Shown here: in pieces, positions 26,708-34,978 of the stretch
Layout: every line of letters begins with the position of its first letter
How positions within the stretch are numbered: the stretch's first letter is position 1
DNA from: Marinococcus halophilus
Lineage (GTDB): Bacteria > Bacillota > Bacilli > Bacillales > Marinococcaceae
Assembly (NCBI RefSeq): GCF_002265875.1
Contig: NZ_NPFA01000001.1
Coordinates: 248,001 to 312,000 of the forward strand
Length of the DNA: 64,000 nucleotides
Direction of reading: 5' to 3'
Notes under the pieces: generated by a model
Seen by the model: the letters and a program-made list of their open reading frames with translations, nothing else
Database searches by the model: none
What the model was told of the DNA's origin: nothing
Program-made: the position numbers and the translations under genes

Positions 26708-27514
26708 TTAAAACGATTTTACAATAAACCAGCCGTTGGTCTGATCTTTTCTATTATAATAGAATCTTTCATTGTCTTCATACCTGGCCACCGTACCTCC
26801 GGCCGCTTCGACAAGTGCCTGGCCGGCGCCTGTATCCCATTCCATCGTTGGAGCGTAGCGGGGGTAAAAGTGTGCTTTTCCTTCTGCCACCAGACAGAAT
26901 TTCAGCGAGCTTCCGGCGGATACTACATCGACTTCATTATAAGTTTCTTTTAATTCATTAATAAATGCTTCGGTCTCCACTGACATATGTGAACGACTGG
27001 CGACAACATTCACTTCCGCTTCAGGCCCGGAAACCGACAGCCTTTCGCCATGCTGTTGGAGCAGCTCTTCGCTGAGCGGCAGCCTGGAGCTGACATCGGT
27101 GACCTTGTACGCCCCGAAGGATTTTCCGCCAATATAAAGCACATCACGCGCTGGCACGTAAATAACGCCCATAACTGGATACTGATCTTCAATTTTTGCG
27201 ATATTCACCGTGAATTCATCGTTTTTCTTCACAAACTCTTTCGTTCCGTCGAGCGGATCCACGAGCCAAAACGACTTCCAGTCTCTACGCTGTTCATATT
27301 CCACCGTATTTCCCTCTTCACTGATGACCGGCGTTTCCGGGTCTGCTTCGTGGAGTCCTTTGGCGATTACATTATGGGCGCGCTTGTCCGCTTCTGTCAG
27401 CGGGGAATCGTCCTCTTTATGCTCGACTGTGAAATCCCGCTTGTACACTTCCATGATTTCCTGGCCTGCTTCCACTGCAATTGAAATGAGTGCGCTGGTA
27501 ATAACCGCCTGCAT
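26708..27514 (-). CDS. cysQ: 3'(2'),5'-bisphosphate nucleotidase
   Basis: This magnesium-dependent phosphatase of the inositol-monophosphatase family removes the 3' phosphate of PAP/PAPS, the by-product of sulfate activation and sulfotransfer. The 268-residue protein has the metal motifs ISEEGN and DPLDGTKEF, and WDTGAGQALVEAAGG near the C-terminus, all diagnostic. ATG 27514 is preferred to 27520 because GGGAG is only one base from the latter. Its neighbour is an SLC13-type anion transporter, which suggests a sulfate link. No sulfotransferase is visible in the window. Confidence 0.9.
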   Translation of the reverse strand: MQAVITSALISIAVEAGQEIMEVYKRDFTVEHKEDDSPLTEADKRAHNVIAKGLHEADPETPVISEEGNTVEYEQRRDWKSFWLVDPLDGTKEFVKKNDEFTVNIAKIEDQYPVMGVIYVPARDVLYIGGKSFGAYKVTDVSSRLPLSEELLQQHGERLSVSGPEAEVNVVASRSHMSVETEAFINELKETYNEVDVVSAGSSLKFCLVAEGKAHFYPRYAPTMEWDTGAGQALVEAAGGTVARYEDNERFYYNRKDQTNGWFIVKSF

Positions 27515-27683
27515 ATGCATGCTCCCTTTTTAATTATGTGTTTATGCTGTTCATTTCAGTTATAATTCGTTGTTAAATTTAATTACTTTGTTTCACTTGC
27601 TCTATTGTACACTTCTTCTAATTAAGTGAAAAGGTGCTTTCCTCTTATGATAGTGCGGATAGAAATTTTTTACTTATTATCAA

Positions 27684-27709
27684 GAAAAAAAGCCGCCCCC
27701 ATGGGCAGC
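27684..27709 (-). terminator. Terminator of the amidase gene
   Basis: On the minus strand GCTGCCC pairs with GGGCGGC around a 4-nt loop and is followed by a run of seven or more T. It lies directly past the amidase stop. Confidence 0.82.
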
Positions 27710-27718
27710 TCTTTGCTA

Positions 27719-30397
27719 TTAATTTTTACTGAAGTAAGAATTTGTTCCCTGATAGATTCCTTCCGCGAGCTTTTCTCTGTAGGAGCTCTGCTTTAGGTAG
27801 GAAGCTTCTGTGGAATTATCGATGAAACCAAGTTCCACCAACACGGATGGTACTTTTGTTTCCCGGATCACGTGGAAATTACCTTGTTTCACACCACGAT
27901 CACGACCAGAGGTTGCCCGGATCATTCCAGCCTGAATTTCTTCAGCGAGTTCTTTACTTTCAGCACGTTCGTACTTGCTGTACCAGTAAGTCTCGATACC
28001 ATTACCGCCGCCTGCGTTTGTGTGAACGCTGATAAAGGCGTCTGCATTGGCTCTGTTTCCGATAGAAGAGCGTTGGGAAAGCGTCAAGTACTTATCGGAT
28101 TCGCGTGTCATCACTACATTGGCACCAGCTGCACGCAATTTACTTGCAAGGTATTTTGTTGTTTCGAGATTAATATCTTTTTCTCTTAATCCATTCGCAA
28201 CCGCTCCTGGATCACTGCCTCCGTGCCCGGCGTCCAAAACAATTGTTTTGCCGGATACGGCGGATTCAGATGGATACGTTTCTTCTACGTTTAATGCTGC
28301 ACGCAGAGCTTTCATCGTATTCGGTCCGGCTACCCCGTCGACTGCAAGATTTTTAGAACGTTGAAAATCTTTTACAGCCTTATCCGTGGCAGAATCGAAT
28401 TGATTGGAGGGATTGCTTACACTCATGAAACCAAGTGCTTCAAGGTCAAGCTTCAGCTGAATTACACCGTCGTAAGTGGTGCCTATCTTCATAATCGAAA
28501 TCGATCCGTAGTTTCCTGGATCGCCTACGTCGCTTTCTTCATTGTCGCTCCCTTTGGTACTGAGAACTTCGCTGATTTTCGAGAGTGTCTTCGGACCAGC
28601 TACACCATCTACGTATAAACCATGGTCACGCTGGAATTCTTTAACCGCCGCTTCTGTCTGAGGGCCAAAGCGCTCGTTTGGGTTCGCTATATCCAAATAG
28701 CCGAGTGTATAAAGATCTTCTTTCATCGCTTTTGCCGCCGGGCTCGTTACTCCATCTTTCAGAAGTGAATCAGAGCCACTTTCAGGTTGACTGTCATTGC
28801 TGTCGTCTTCTGCCGGCGGGGTCTTCAGTACTTCCCGAAGCTTAGACAGAGTATTTGGACCCGCCACACCGTCGACAGTCAAGCTGTGATCACGCTGGAA
28901 ATCCTTCACCGCTGCTTCTGTCTGAGGACCGAAGCGTTCATTCGGTTCGGAAATGTCCAGATAGCCCAGTGTATAAAGGTCGGTTTTCAGTAATTGGGCT
29001 GCTTTGCTGCTCACTCCGTTTTTCAGAAGCGTGCTGTCGCTGTCCTTACTTGCGTCACCGTTACTGTCATCCTTCGATGCATCCTTTAAAACTTCGCTGA
29101 TTTTCGCCAGCGTGTTTGGTCCGGCGACGCCGTCCACCACGAGGCCCTGGTCGCGCTGAAAGGCTTTAACAGCGGCTTCCGTCTGCGGACCGAAGCGCTC
29201 ATTTGGCTCAGCAATGTCGAGATATCCGAGCGTATACAGGTCTGCTTTCATCGCCTGCGCCGCCGGGCTTGTTACGCCGTCCTTGAGGAGCGTGCTGCTG
29301 TCGCTGTCTGCGCTGTCGTCTTCACTCTTGCTGTCACCCGACGAAGCTTTTAGCACTTTGGCGATTTCAGCAAGCGTGTTTGGACCGGCGACGCCGTCCA
29401 CCACGAGGCCTTGGTCGCGCTGGAAGGCTTTGACCGCGGCTTCCGTCTGCGGGCCGAAGCGTTCATTCGGGTCAGCAATGTCGAGATATCCGAGTGTATA
29501 CAGGTCTGCTTTCATGGCCTGTGCTGCCGGGCTCGTGACGCCGTTCTTGAGGACACCGCTGTCACTGTCTGCACTGCTGGCGTCGTCTGCCGGCGGGTTC
29601 TTCATAACGTCACGGAGTTTCGCGAGTGTTTTTGGTCCCGCTACACCGTCGACATACAGGTTATGCTCACGCTGGAAGGCTTTAACAGCAGCTTCCGTCT
29701 GCGGGCCGAAGTGTTCATTCGGCTCGGCAATGTCGAGGTATCCGAGCGTGTACAGATCCTGCTTCACCGCTTTCGCTTCAGGGCTGCGCACGCCGTCCTT
29801 GAGGACACTGCTGTCACTGTCTGCACTGTCATTTTTGTCGTCGTTCGACGAAGCTTTCAGCACTTTGGCGATTTCAGCCAGCGTGTTCGGACCGGCCACG
29901 CCGTCCACCACAAGACCCTGGTCGCGCTGAAAGGCTTTGACCGCGGCTTCCGTCTGCGGGCCGAAGCGTTCATTCGGCTCAGCAATGTCGAGGTACCCGA
30001 GTGTATACAGGTCCTTTTTCATTGCCTTCGCCGCCGGGCTGGTGACGCCGTCTTTCAGCACGCTACTGTCTGTATTGCTGCCTCCAGAAGATTTGCTATG
30101 TATGATTTCGTTTATCTTGGAGAATGTATTTGGTCCAGCAACTCCGTCCACAGTCAGCGAATGGTCTTTTTGGAAATTTTCCACCGCTCGTTCTGTTTGC
30201 CTACCGAAGTATTTAGTCGGGTTCGCTATATCCAAATAACCAAGTTCATACAGATCCTCTTTCAGTTCCTGTGCCTGCGAACTGTTGTCTCCGTATTTAA
30301 CGATATTGGAAGCTGCATTGGCTGGAGTTGACGTAGACAATACAAACGAAATAGCGAGCAAAACGCCAGCTAAGACACATATGAAGTTTTTAGACAT
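27719..30397 (-). CDS. Secreted N-acetylmuramoyl-L-alanine amidase with eight peptidoglycan-binding repeats
   Basis: This 892-residue secreted protein would cleave the amide bond between muramic acid and the stem peptide. It has a signal peptide (1-28, ending PANAASN) and then eight PG_binding_1-type modules across residues 33-705. Most are near copies of one unit (DLYTLGYLDIA, RFGPQTEAAVKAFQR, VDGVAGPNTL) joined by Asp/Ser-rich linkers. A C-terminal Amidase_3 domain starts at about 717 (VLDAGHGGSDPGA, ISVHTNAG, SVLVELGFIDN) with its zinc histidines and catalytic Glu. Eight modules is unusually many. It is divergent from the SpoIID-domain gene at 30746, which carries the same unit. The acidic composition suits a saline habitat. 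Confidence 0.93.
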   Translation of the reverse strand: MSKNFICVLAGVLLAISFVLSTSTPANAASNIVKYGDNSSQAQELKEDLYELGYLDIANPTKYFGRQTERAVENFQKDHSLTVDGVAGPNTFSKINEIIHSKSSGGSNTDSSVLKDGVTSPAAKAMKKDLYTLGYLDIAEPNERFGPQTEAAVKAFQRDQGLVVDGVAGPNTLAEIAKVLKASSNDDKNDSADSDSSVLKDGVRSPEAKAVKQDLYTLGYLDIAEPNEHFGPQTEAAVKAFQREHNLYVDGVAGPKTLAKLRDVMKNPPADDASSADSDSGVLKNGVTSPAAQAMKADLYTLGYLDIADPNERFGPQTEAAVKAFQRDQGLVVDGVAGPNTLAEIAKVLKASSGDSKSEDDSADSDSSTLLKDGVTSPAAQAMKADLYTLGYLDIAEPNERFGPQTEAAVKAFQRDQGLVVDGVAGPNTLAKISEVLKDASKDDSNGDASKDSDSTLLKNGVSSKAAQLLKTDLYTLGYLDISEPNERFGPQTEAAVKDFQRDHSLTVDGVAGPNTLSKLREVLKTPPAEDDSNDSQPESGSDSLLKDGVTSPAAKAMKEDLYTLGYLDIANPNERFGPQTEAAVKEFQRDHGLYVDGVAGPKTLSKISEVLSTKGSDNEESDVGDPGNYGSISIMKIGTTYDGVIQLKLDLEALGFMSVSNPSNQFDSATDKAVKDFQRSKNLAVDGVAGPNTMKALRAALNVEETYPSESAVSGKTIVLDAGHGGSDPGAVANGLREKDINLETTKYLASKLRAAGANVVMTRESDKYLTLSQRSSIGNRANADAFISVHTNAGGGNGIETYWYSKYERAESKELAEEIQAGMIRATSGRDRGVKQGNFHVIRETKVPSVLVELGFIDNSTEASYLKQSSYREKLAEGIYQGTNSYFSKN
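28250..30300 (-). repeat. Tandem peptidoglycan-binding repeats in the amidase gene
   Basis: There are eight modules; the central six share long near-identical stretches at DNA level (period about 260-280 bp). They are the same unit as in the divergent gene, in inverted orientation to it, so recombination between the two arrays is possible. Confidence 0.9.
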
Positions 30398-30745
30398 CTT
30401 GATTACTTCCTCACTCCTCTTTTTATAAATTGATTTTGTGCATGTATTTATTCTAATTAGGACTTAAGAATCAATCAATAGGTAATTATTATGCAAAAAA
30501 ATTTATCGTGATTATATACCCCCCTCATAAAAAACCCAATATAGTCTGTTTTTATCGTTATTTTTTAATTTTATTCTTATACACTAAATTTCATTTTCAT
30601 CTTGTTATAATTAGTCCTAAAGAATTATTTTTTCTTATCGTATTTACATTTTAAATTATGTAAATCTTTTGAACTATGCTTTTGTATGTAATTTTTTTTA
30701 GTTAGGACGATAATATATACGTACAACTTAATTAGGAGGCTGAGT
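30398..30745. promoter_or_regulatory. AT-rich divergent promoter region of the two wall-hydrolase genes
   Basis: This 348-bp region has no gene. It contains three copies of TTAGGAC, at 30457-30463, inverted at 30614-30620, and at 30702-30708, which could be a shared regulatory site. AGGAGG sits before the 30746 start and GAGGAG before the 30397 start. No perfect WalR box was found. Confidence 0.4.
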
Positions 30746-33700
30746 ATGGTTTCATCTAAAAAAATTATATTTTTCAGTTCGTTTATCGTTTCTATTTCTT
30801 TAGGTAGTTTCGCCACCGCTGACACGGCCCAGGCCAATGAAGAAAATAACAGCAATGAATTATACATGGCGGAGGGAACAGAAGCTTCTGAAGTAAAGGA
30901 ACTCGAAGAAGCTTTGATTGTTTTAGGCTATCCCCTTCAAGAAGCAGACACTTTATTCGATAGCGATACGTCTATACATATTTCAGATTACCAGGAACAA
31001 AACAGCTTTGAAGTGACCGGAGAAGCTGATCGGGAATTGCTTGAAAGTATTCTCGATGACGTGAAAAGCATAGAAGAGAATGAAGCTTCTATTAACACAG
31101 ATTCAGAAGAAGATGTGCCGGAAGACACCTCCACTGACCACTCCAGTTCGGGTGATACTTCTGAAGAGGAAAATAGTGAGCTAAAGGATGATATAGATGA
31201 ATCTTCCATTGAGAGCTCCTCAGAAGAGGGAGAAAATCAGGAATTAGAGGAAGAGTCTGCAGTGGAAAATTCCGAAGAGGATTCACAAAAAACAGAAATT
31301 AAAGATCAGTCTGGCTCTGATAATAAAGAGGAAGAAACCACTCAGGAAAAGCAGTCAACTGAAGATACAATCCAAGAGAACACCTCCACTTCTGCGGATG
31401 AGAACTCTGGCAGTGAAAATAAAGATACAGAAAAGCAGGATAAGGCTGAGCCACAAAAAGAAAGAACTTTTGTATTATCGGCTAGAACCTTTTCTTCGGC
31501 AAATATTATGAAAGAAACCAGCAGCACAATTCTGAAGGACGGCGTCACTAGCCCGGCGGCGCAGGCGATGAAAGAAAATCTGTATACCCTGGGCTACCTC
31601 GACATTGCTGATCCGAACGAGCGCTTCGGTCCGCAGACGGAAGCCGCCGTTAAAGCCTTCCAGCGCGACCAGGGCCTTGTTGTGGATGGGGTCGCCGGAC
31701 CGAACACGCTGGCGAAGCTGAACGAGGTGCTGAAGCAAAACGACACCACTGCCAAAAAGAACGATAAGCCAATAAGTACCGATACAGTTCTGAAGGACGG
31801 TGTCAACAGTCCCGCAGCCCAGGTGATGAAACAGAACCTGTACACGCTCGGCTACCTCGACATTGCTGACCCGAACGAGCGCTTCGGCCCGCAGACAGAA
31901 GCCGCCGTTAAAGCCTTCCAGCGCGACCAGGGCCTTGTCGTGGACGGTGTCGCCGGGCCAAACACGCTGGCGAAGCTGAGTGAAGTGTTGAAGAAAAACG
32001 ATACCTCCGACAAGAAGGAGACTGATAAAGTTAGCACGGAGACCGTCTTGAAGGACGGCGTCACCAGTCCCGCAGCCCAGGTGATGAAACAGAACCTGTA
32101 CACGCTCGGCTACCTCGACATTGCTGACCCGAACGAGCGCTTCGGCCCGAAAACGGAAGCCGCCGTTAAAGCCTTCCAGCGCGACCAGGGCCTTGTCGTG
32201 GACGGTGTCGCCGGACCGAACACGCTGGCGAAGCTGAATGAAGTACTGAAGCAAAACAACACCGCCGTCGATAAAGACGAGAAGCCAGTCAGTACCAATA
32301 CGGTTCTGAAGGACGGCGTGCGCAGTCCCGCAGCGAAAGCGGTGAAGCAGGACCTGTACACCCTCGGCTACCTCGACATCGCCGAGCCGAATGAACACTT
32401 CGGCCCGAAAACGGAAGCCGCCGTCAAAGCCTTTCAGCGCGAGCATAACCTGTATGTCGACGGGATAGCGGGACCAAAAACGCTCGCAAAACTCCGCGAG
32501 GTGATGCAGAACCCGCCGGCAGACGACGCCAGCAGGGATGACAGCTCCAGCCGTGTCCTCAAGGACGGCGTCACGAGCCCGGCAGCGCAGGCGATGAAAG
32601 CAGACCTGTATACGCTCGGCTACCTTGACATTGCTGACCCGAACGAGCGCTTCGGCCCGAAAACGGAAGCCGCGGTTAAAGCGTTCCAGCGCGACCAGGG
32701 CCTTGTGGTGGACGGCGTCGCCGGACCGAACACGCTTGCTGAAATCACCAAAGTACTGAATCAAAATAACACCGCCGACAAAACGGACGAAAAGCCAATC
32801 AGTACCGCTACGGTCCTAAAGGACGGCGTACGCAGCCCTGAAGCGAAAGCCGTGAAGGAAGATCTATACACCCTGGGCTACCTTGACATCGACGAGCCGA
32901 ATGAACACTTCGGCCCAAAAACGGAAGCCGCGGTCAAAGCCTTCCAGCGTGAGCATAACCTGTATGTCGACGGGATAGCGGGACCAAAAACGCTCGCAAA
33001 ACTCCGCGAGGTGATGAAGAACCCGCCGGCGGACGACGCCAGCGATGACAGCAGTTCGGAGGATAGTTCCAGCACCGTTCTTAAGGACGGTGTACGCAGC
33101 GCCGAAGCAAAAGCGATGAAGCAGGACCTGTACACCCTGGGCTATCTTGACATCGACGAGCCGAATGAACATTTCGGCCCGCAAACGGAAGCCGCCGTCA
33201 AAGCCTTCCAGCGTGAGCATAACCTGTATGTCGACGGGATAGCGGGACCAAAAACGCTCGCAAAACTCCGCGAGGTGATGCAGAACCCGCCGGCGGACGA
33301 CGCCAGCGATGACAGCAGTTCGGAAGATAGTTCCAGCACCGTTCTTAAGGACGGTGTACGCAGCCCTGAAGCAAAAGCGGTGAAGCAGGACCTGTACACC
33401 CTGGGCTATCTTGACATCGCCGAGCCGAATGAACACTTCGGCCCAAAAACGGAAGCGGCCGTTAAGGCCTTCCAGCGCGATTATGGGCTAACCGTCAATG
33501 GGGTAGCGGATCCTGCAACACTTTCAAAATTAAAAGAAGCTTTGGAGGGTGAAATGAATGCATCTATTCCATCACCATTCACTTCCGTATTGGGTCAAGG
33601 AGACAGCGGAGACAGTGTCATCACGCTGAAACAGTATCTTGAAGCTGCTGGCTACAGCACTAACACCTCAAGCACGTATGATCAGTTGACTGCTGATCAG

Positions 33701-34900
33701 GTCAAAGCCTATCAGTCTGCCAATGGCCTTTCTGCAAGTGGAGCGGCGAACGCCCAGACCTTGAGCTCGCTCGTTGAAAAGCGGGGCACCACCTACGTGT
33801 TCTCTGGCAAACAGCGATTCGGCCACGGTGTCGGCATGACTCAGTGGGGTGCCTACGGCATGGCCCAGCAGGGATACGGCTATGAGAAAATACTAAAGCA
33901 TTATTATACCGGCATCGATGTAGTGAACAGCGACAGCTACAAAAATAAAACGATGCGTGTACTTCTCGGAGACACTCAGAAAAACTCTGCTGATATCGAA
34001 AGCTCCTCTGCTTACAGCATTGTGACAACGAATGGAGACACGCTGTTCGAAAATGTTTCCGGCTCCACTACAATCACATACGGCTCGGGCGGAAACGGGA
34101 CGTATACCGTCACAAATAACGGGTCGGAAAAAACGACCACCGATCCGATTTACGCAGTAAGTTCAACCAGCGGTACCATCGAATACAACGACGTCACCTA
34201 CAAGGGTGAAATTCATTTTCCCAAAAGCCTCGTAGAAGGTAAGTATACAAGCAGCTGGGTGATGGACGTTGTTAACCACGTGAGTATCGATACGTATCTT
34301 GAAGGCGTCGTTCCATACGAAATGTATACTAGCTGGAATGAACCGGATGCATACAAAGCCCAGGCAGTTGCCGCACGCTCATATGCGATGACAAAAATGA
34401 AAACCTCCGGCACCTTCGATGTGTATAACGATACTCGTTCACAGGTTTATCACGGTGTTCCTACCGGTTCTCATAACAGTCCGACCATTCTAAATGCCAT
34501 TCAGTCCACGAGCGGCCAGGCCATTCACTATAACGGCCGGCTGGTGGAAGGTGTCTATTCCGCTTCTGCAAGCGGCCACACCGTGGATGCTGCAGACGTA
34601 TGGGGAAATAATGTCGGCTACCTGATCGGCGTCCCGGACCCTTACGACCCATCCCGGTACAACCAGGTGAGCTGGACCGAATCCTTTTCACTAAAAGAGC
34701 TCTCAGCTGTTGATTATTTCAAAAATGAAAGTAAAGGCGAGGTTCTTGCCCTTCAGCCAACGATGAAAAACGAACGTCTTCAAAGCATCAAGGTAATCAT
34801 GGAAAAAGGAACAATTACTCTTACCGGTGACCAGTTCCGGAGTGCAGTTGATTCAAACGCGATGAAATCGAATATTTTAAGTATCGAAGAAATTAACTAA
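30746..34900 (+). CDS. Giant secreted SpoIID/LytB-domain protein with eight near-identical peptidoglycan-binding repeats
   Basis: This 1384-residue secreted protein has a signal peptide (1-30), a degenerate binding module (about 45-105) and an acidic Glu/Ser-rich linker (107-240). Eight near-identical PG_binding_1 modules follow from about 259, then a ninth divergent one (VLGQGDSGDSVITLKQYLE). The SpoIID/LytB domain runs from about 1015 to the end (SLVEGKYTSSWVMDV, YLEGVVPYEMYTSWN, ALKAQAVAARSYA-like KAQAVAARSYAMTK). SpoIID enzymes are lytic transglycosylases acting on glycan strands stripped of peptides. The FGHGVGMTQWGAYGMAQQGY motif comes before the core domain, whereas in B. subtilis SpoIID it comes at the end. 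AGGAGG precedes the start; a strong terminator follows. Confidence 0.9.
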   Translation: MVSSKKIIFFSSFIVSISLGSFATADTAQANEENNSNELYMAEGTEASEVKELEEALIVLGYPLQEADTLFDSDTSIHISDYQEQNSFEVTGEADRELLESILDDVKSIEENEASINTDSEEDVPEDTSTDHSSSGDTSEEENSELKDDIDESSIESSSEEGENQELEEESAVENSEEDSQKTEIKDQSGSDNKEEETTQEKQSTEDTIQENTSTSADENSGSENKDTEKQDKAEPQKERTFVLSARTFSSANIMKETSSTILKDGVTSPAAQAMKENLYTLGYLDIADPNERFGPQTEAAVKAFQRDQGLVVDGVAGPNTLAKLNEVLKQNDTTAKKNDKPISTDTVLKDGVNSPAAQVMKQNLYTLGYLDIADPNERFGPQTEAAVKAFQRDQGLVVDGVAGPNTLAKLSEVLKKNDTSDKKETDKVSTETVLKDGVTSPAAQVMKQNLYTLGYLDIADPNERFGPKTEAAVKAFQRDQGLVVDGVAGPNTLAKLNEVLKQNNTAVDKDEKPVSTNTVLKDGVRSPAAKAVKQDLYTLGYLDIAEPNEHFGPKTEAAVKAFQREHNLYVDGIAGPKTLAKLREVMQNPPADDASRDDSSSRVLKDGVTSPAAQAMKADLYTLGYLDIADPNERFGPKTEAAVKAFQRDQGLVVDGVAGPNTLAEITKVLNQNNTADKTDEKPISTATVLKDGVRSPEAKAVKEDLYTLGYLDIDEPNEHFGPKTEAAVKAFQREHNLYVDGIAGPKTLAKLREVMKNPPADDASDDSSSEDSSSTVLKDGVRSAEAKAMKQDLYTLGYLDIDEPNEHFGPQTEAAVKAFQREHNLYVDGIAGPKTLAKLREVMQNPPADDASDDSSSEDSSSTVLKDGVRSPEAKAVKQDLYTLGYLDIAEPNEHFGPKTEAAVKAFQRDYGLTVNGVADPATLSKLKEALEGEMNASIPSPFTSVLGQGDSGDSVITLKQYLEAAGYSTNTSSTYDQLTADQVKAYQSANGLSASGAANAQTLSSLVEKRGTTYVFSGKQRFGHGVGMTQWGAYGMAQQGYGYEKILKHYYTGIDVVNSDSYKNKTMRVLLGDTQKNSADIESSSAYSIVTTNGDTLFENVSGSTTITYGSGGNGTYTVTNNGSEKTTTDPIYAVSSTSGTIEYNDVTYKGEIHFPKSLVEGKYTSSWVMDVVNHVSIDTYLEGVVPYEMYTSWNEPDAYKAQAVAARSYAMTKMKTSGTFDVYNDTRSQVYHGVPTGSHNSPTILNAIQSTSGQAIHYNGRLVEGVYSASASGHTVDAADVWGNNVGYLIGVPDPYDPSRYNQVSWTESFSLKELSAVDYFKNESKGEVLALQPTMKNERLQSIKVIMEKGTITLTGDQFRSAVDSNAMKSNILSIEEIN
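31520..33540 (+). repeat. Tandem peptidoglycan-binding repeats in the SpoIID-domain gene
   Basis: Eight units have a period of about 258-264 bp and long identical stretches. Units fall into two alternating types: RDQGLVVDGVAGPNTL and REHNLYVDGIAGPKTL. The same two types occur in the amidase, so the arrays exchanged units after duplication. Confidence 0.92.
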
Positions 34901-34901
34901 A

Positions 34902-34955
34902 TACAGTAAAAAAAGGCTGCAGTCCGAACGTGGACTGCAGCCTTTTTTTACTGTA
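34902..34955. terminator. Strong bidirectional terminator
   Basis: A perfect 24-bp inverted repeat (34902-34925 and 34932-34955) has a GGCTGCAGTCC core stem, flanked by seven or more A on one side and T on the other. It serves both the SpoIID gene and the convergent MurA-like gene. Confidence 0.95.
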
Positions 34956-34978
34956 ATATATCGGGAAAACCTTTGAAC

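Noticed and set aside
29214-30331. Plus-strand open frames within the amidase repeats
   Set aside because: They show the same repeat periodicity in antisense and no independent start signals.
31475-32764. Long open frame of 429 codons on the minus strand inside the SpoIID-domain gene
   Set aside because: It is the reverse reading of the repeated binding modules; the repetition and high GC keep the frame open, and it has no ribosome site or family match.
27719-33540. Regular repeats that could suggest a CRISPR array
   Set aside because: Units are about 260 bp, in frame and encode peptidoglycan-binding modules; there are no short repeats with unique spacers and no cas genes.
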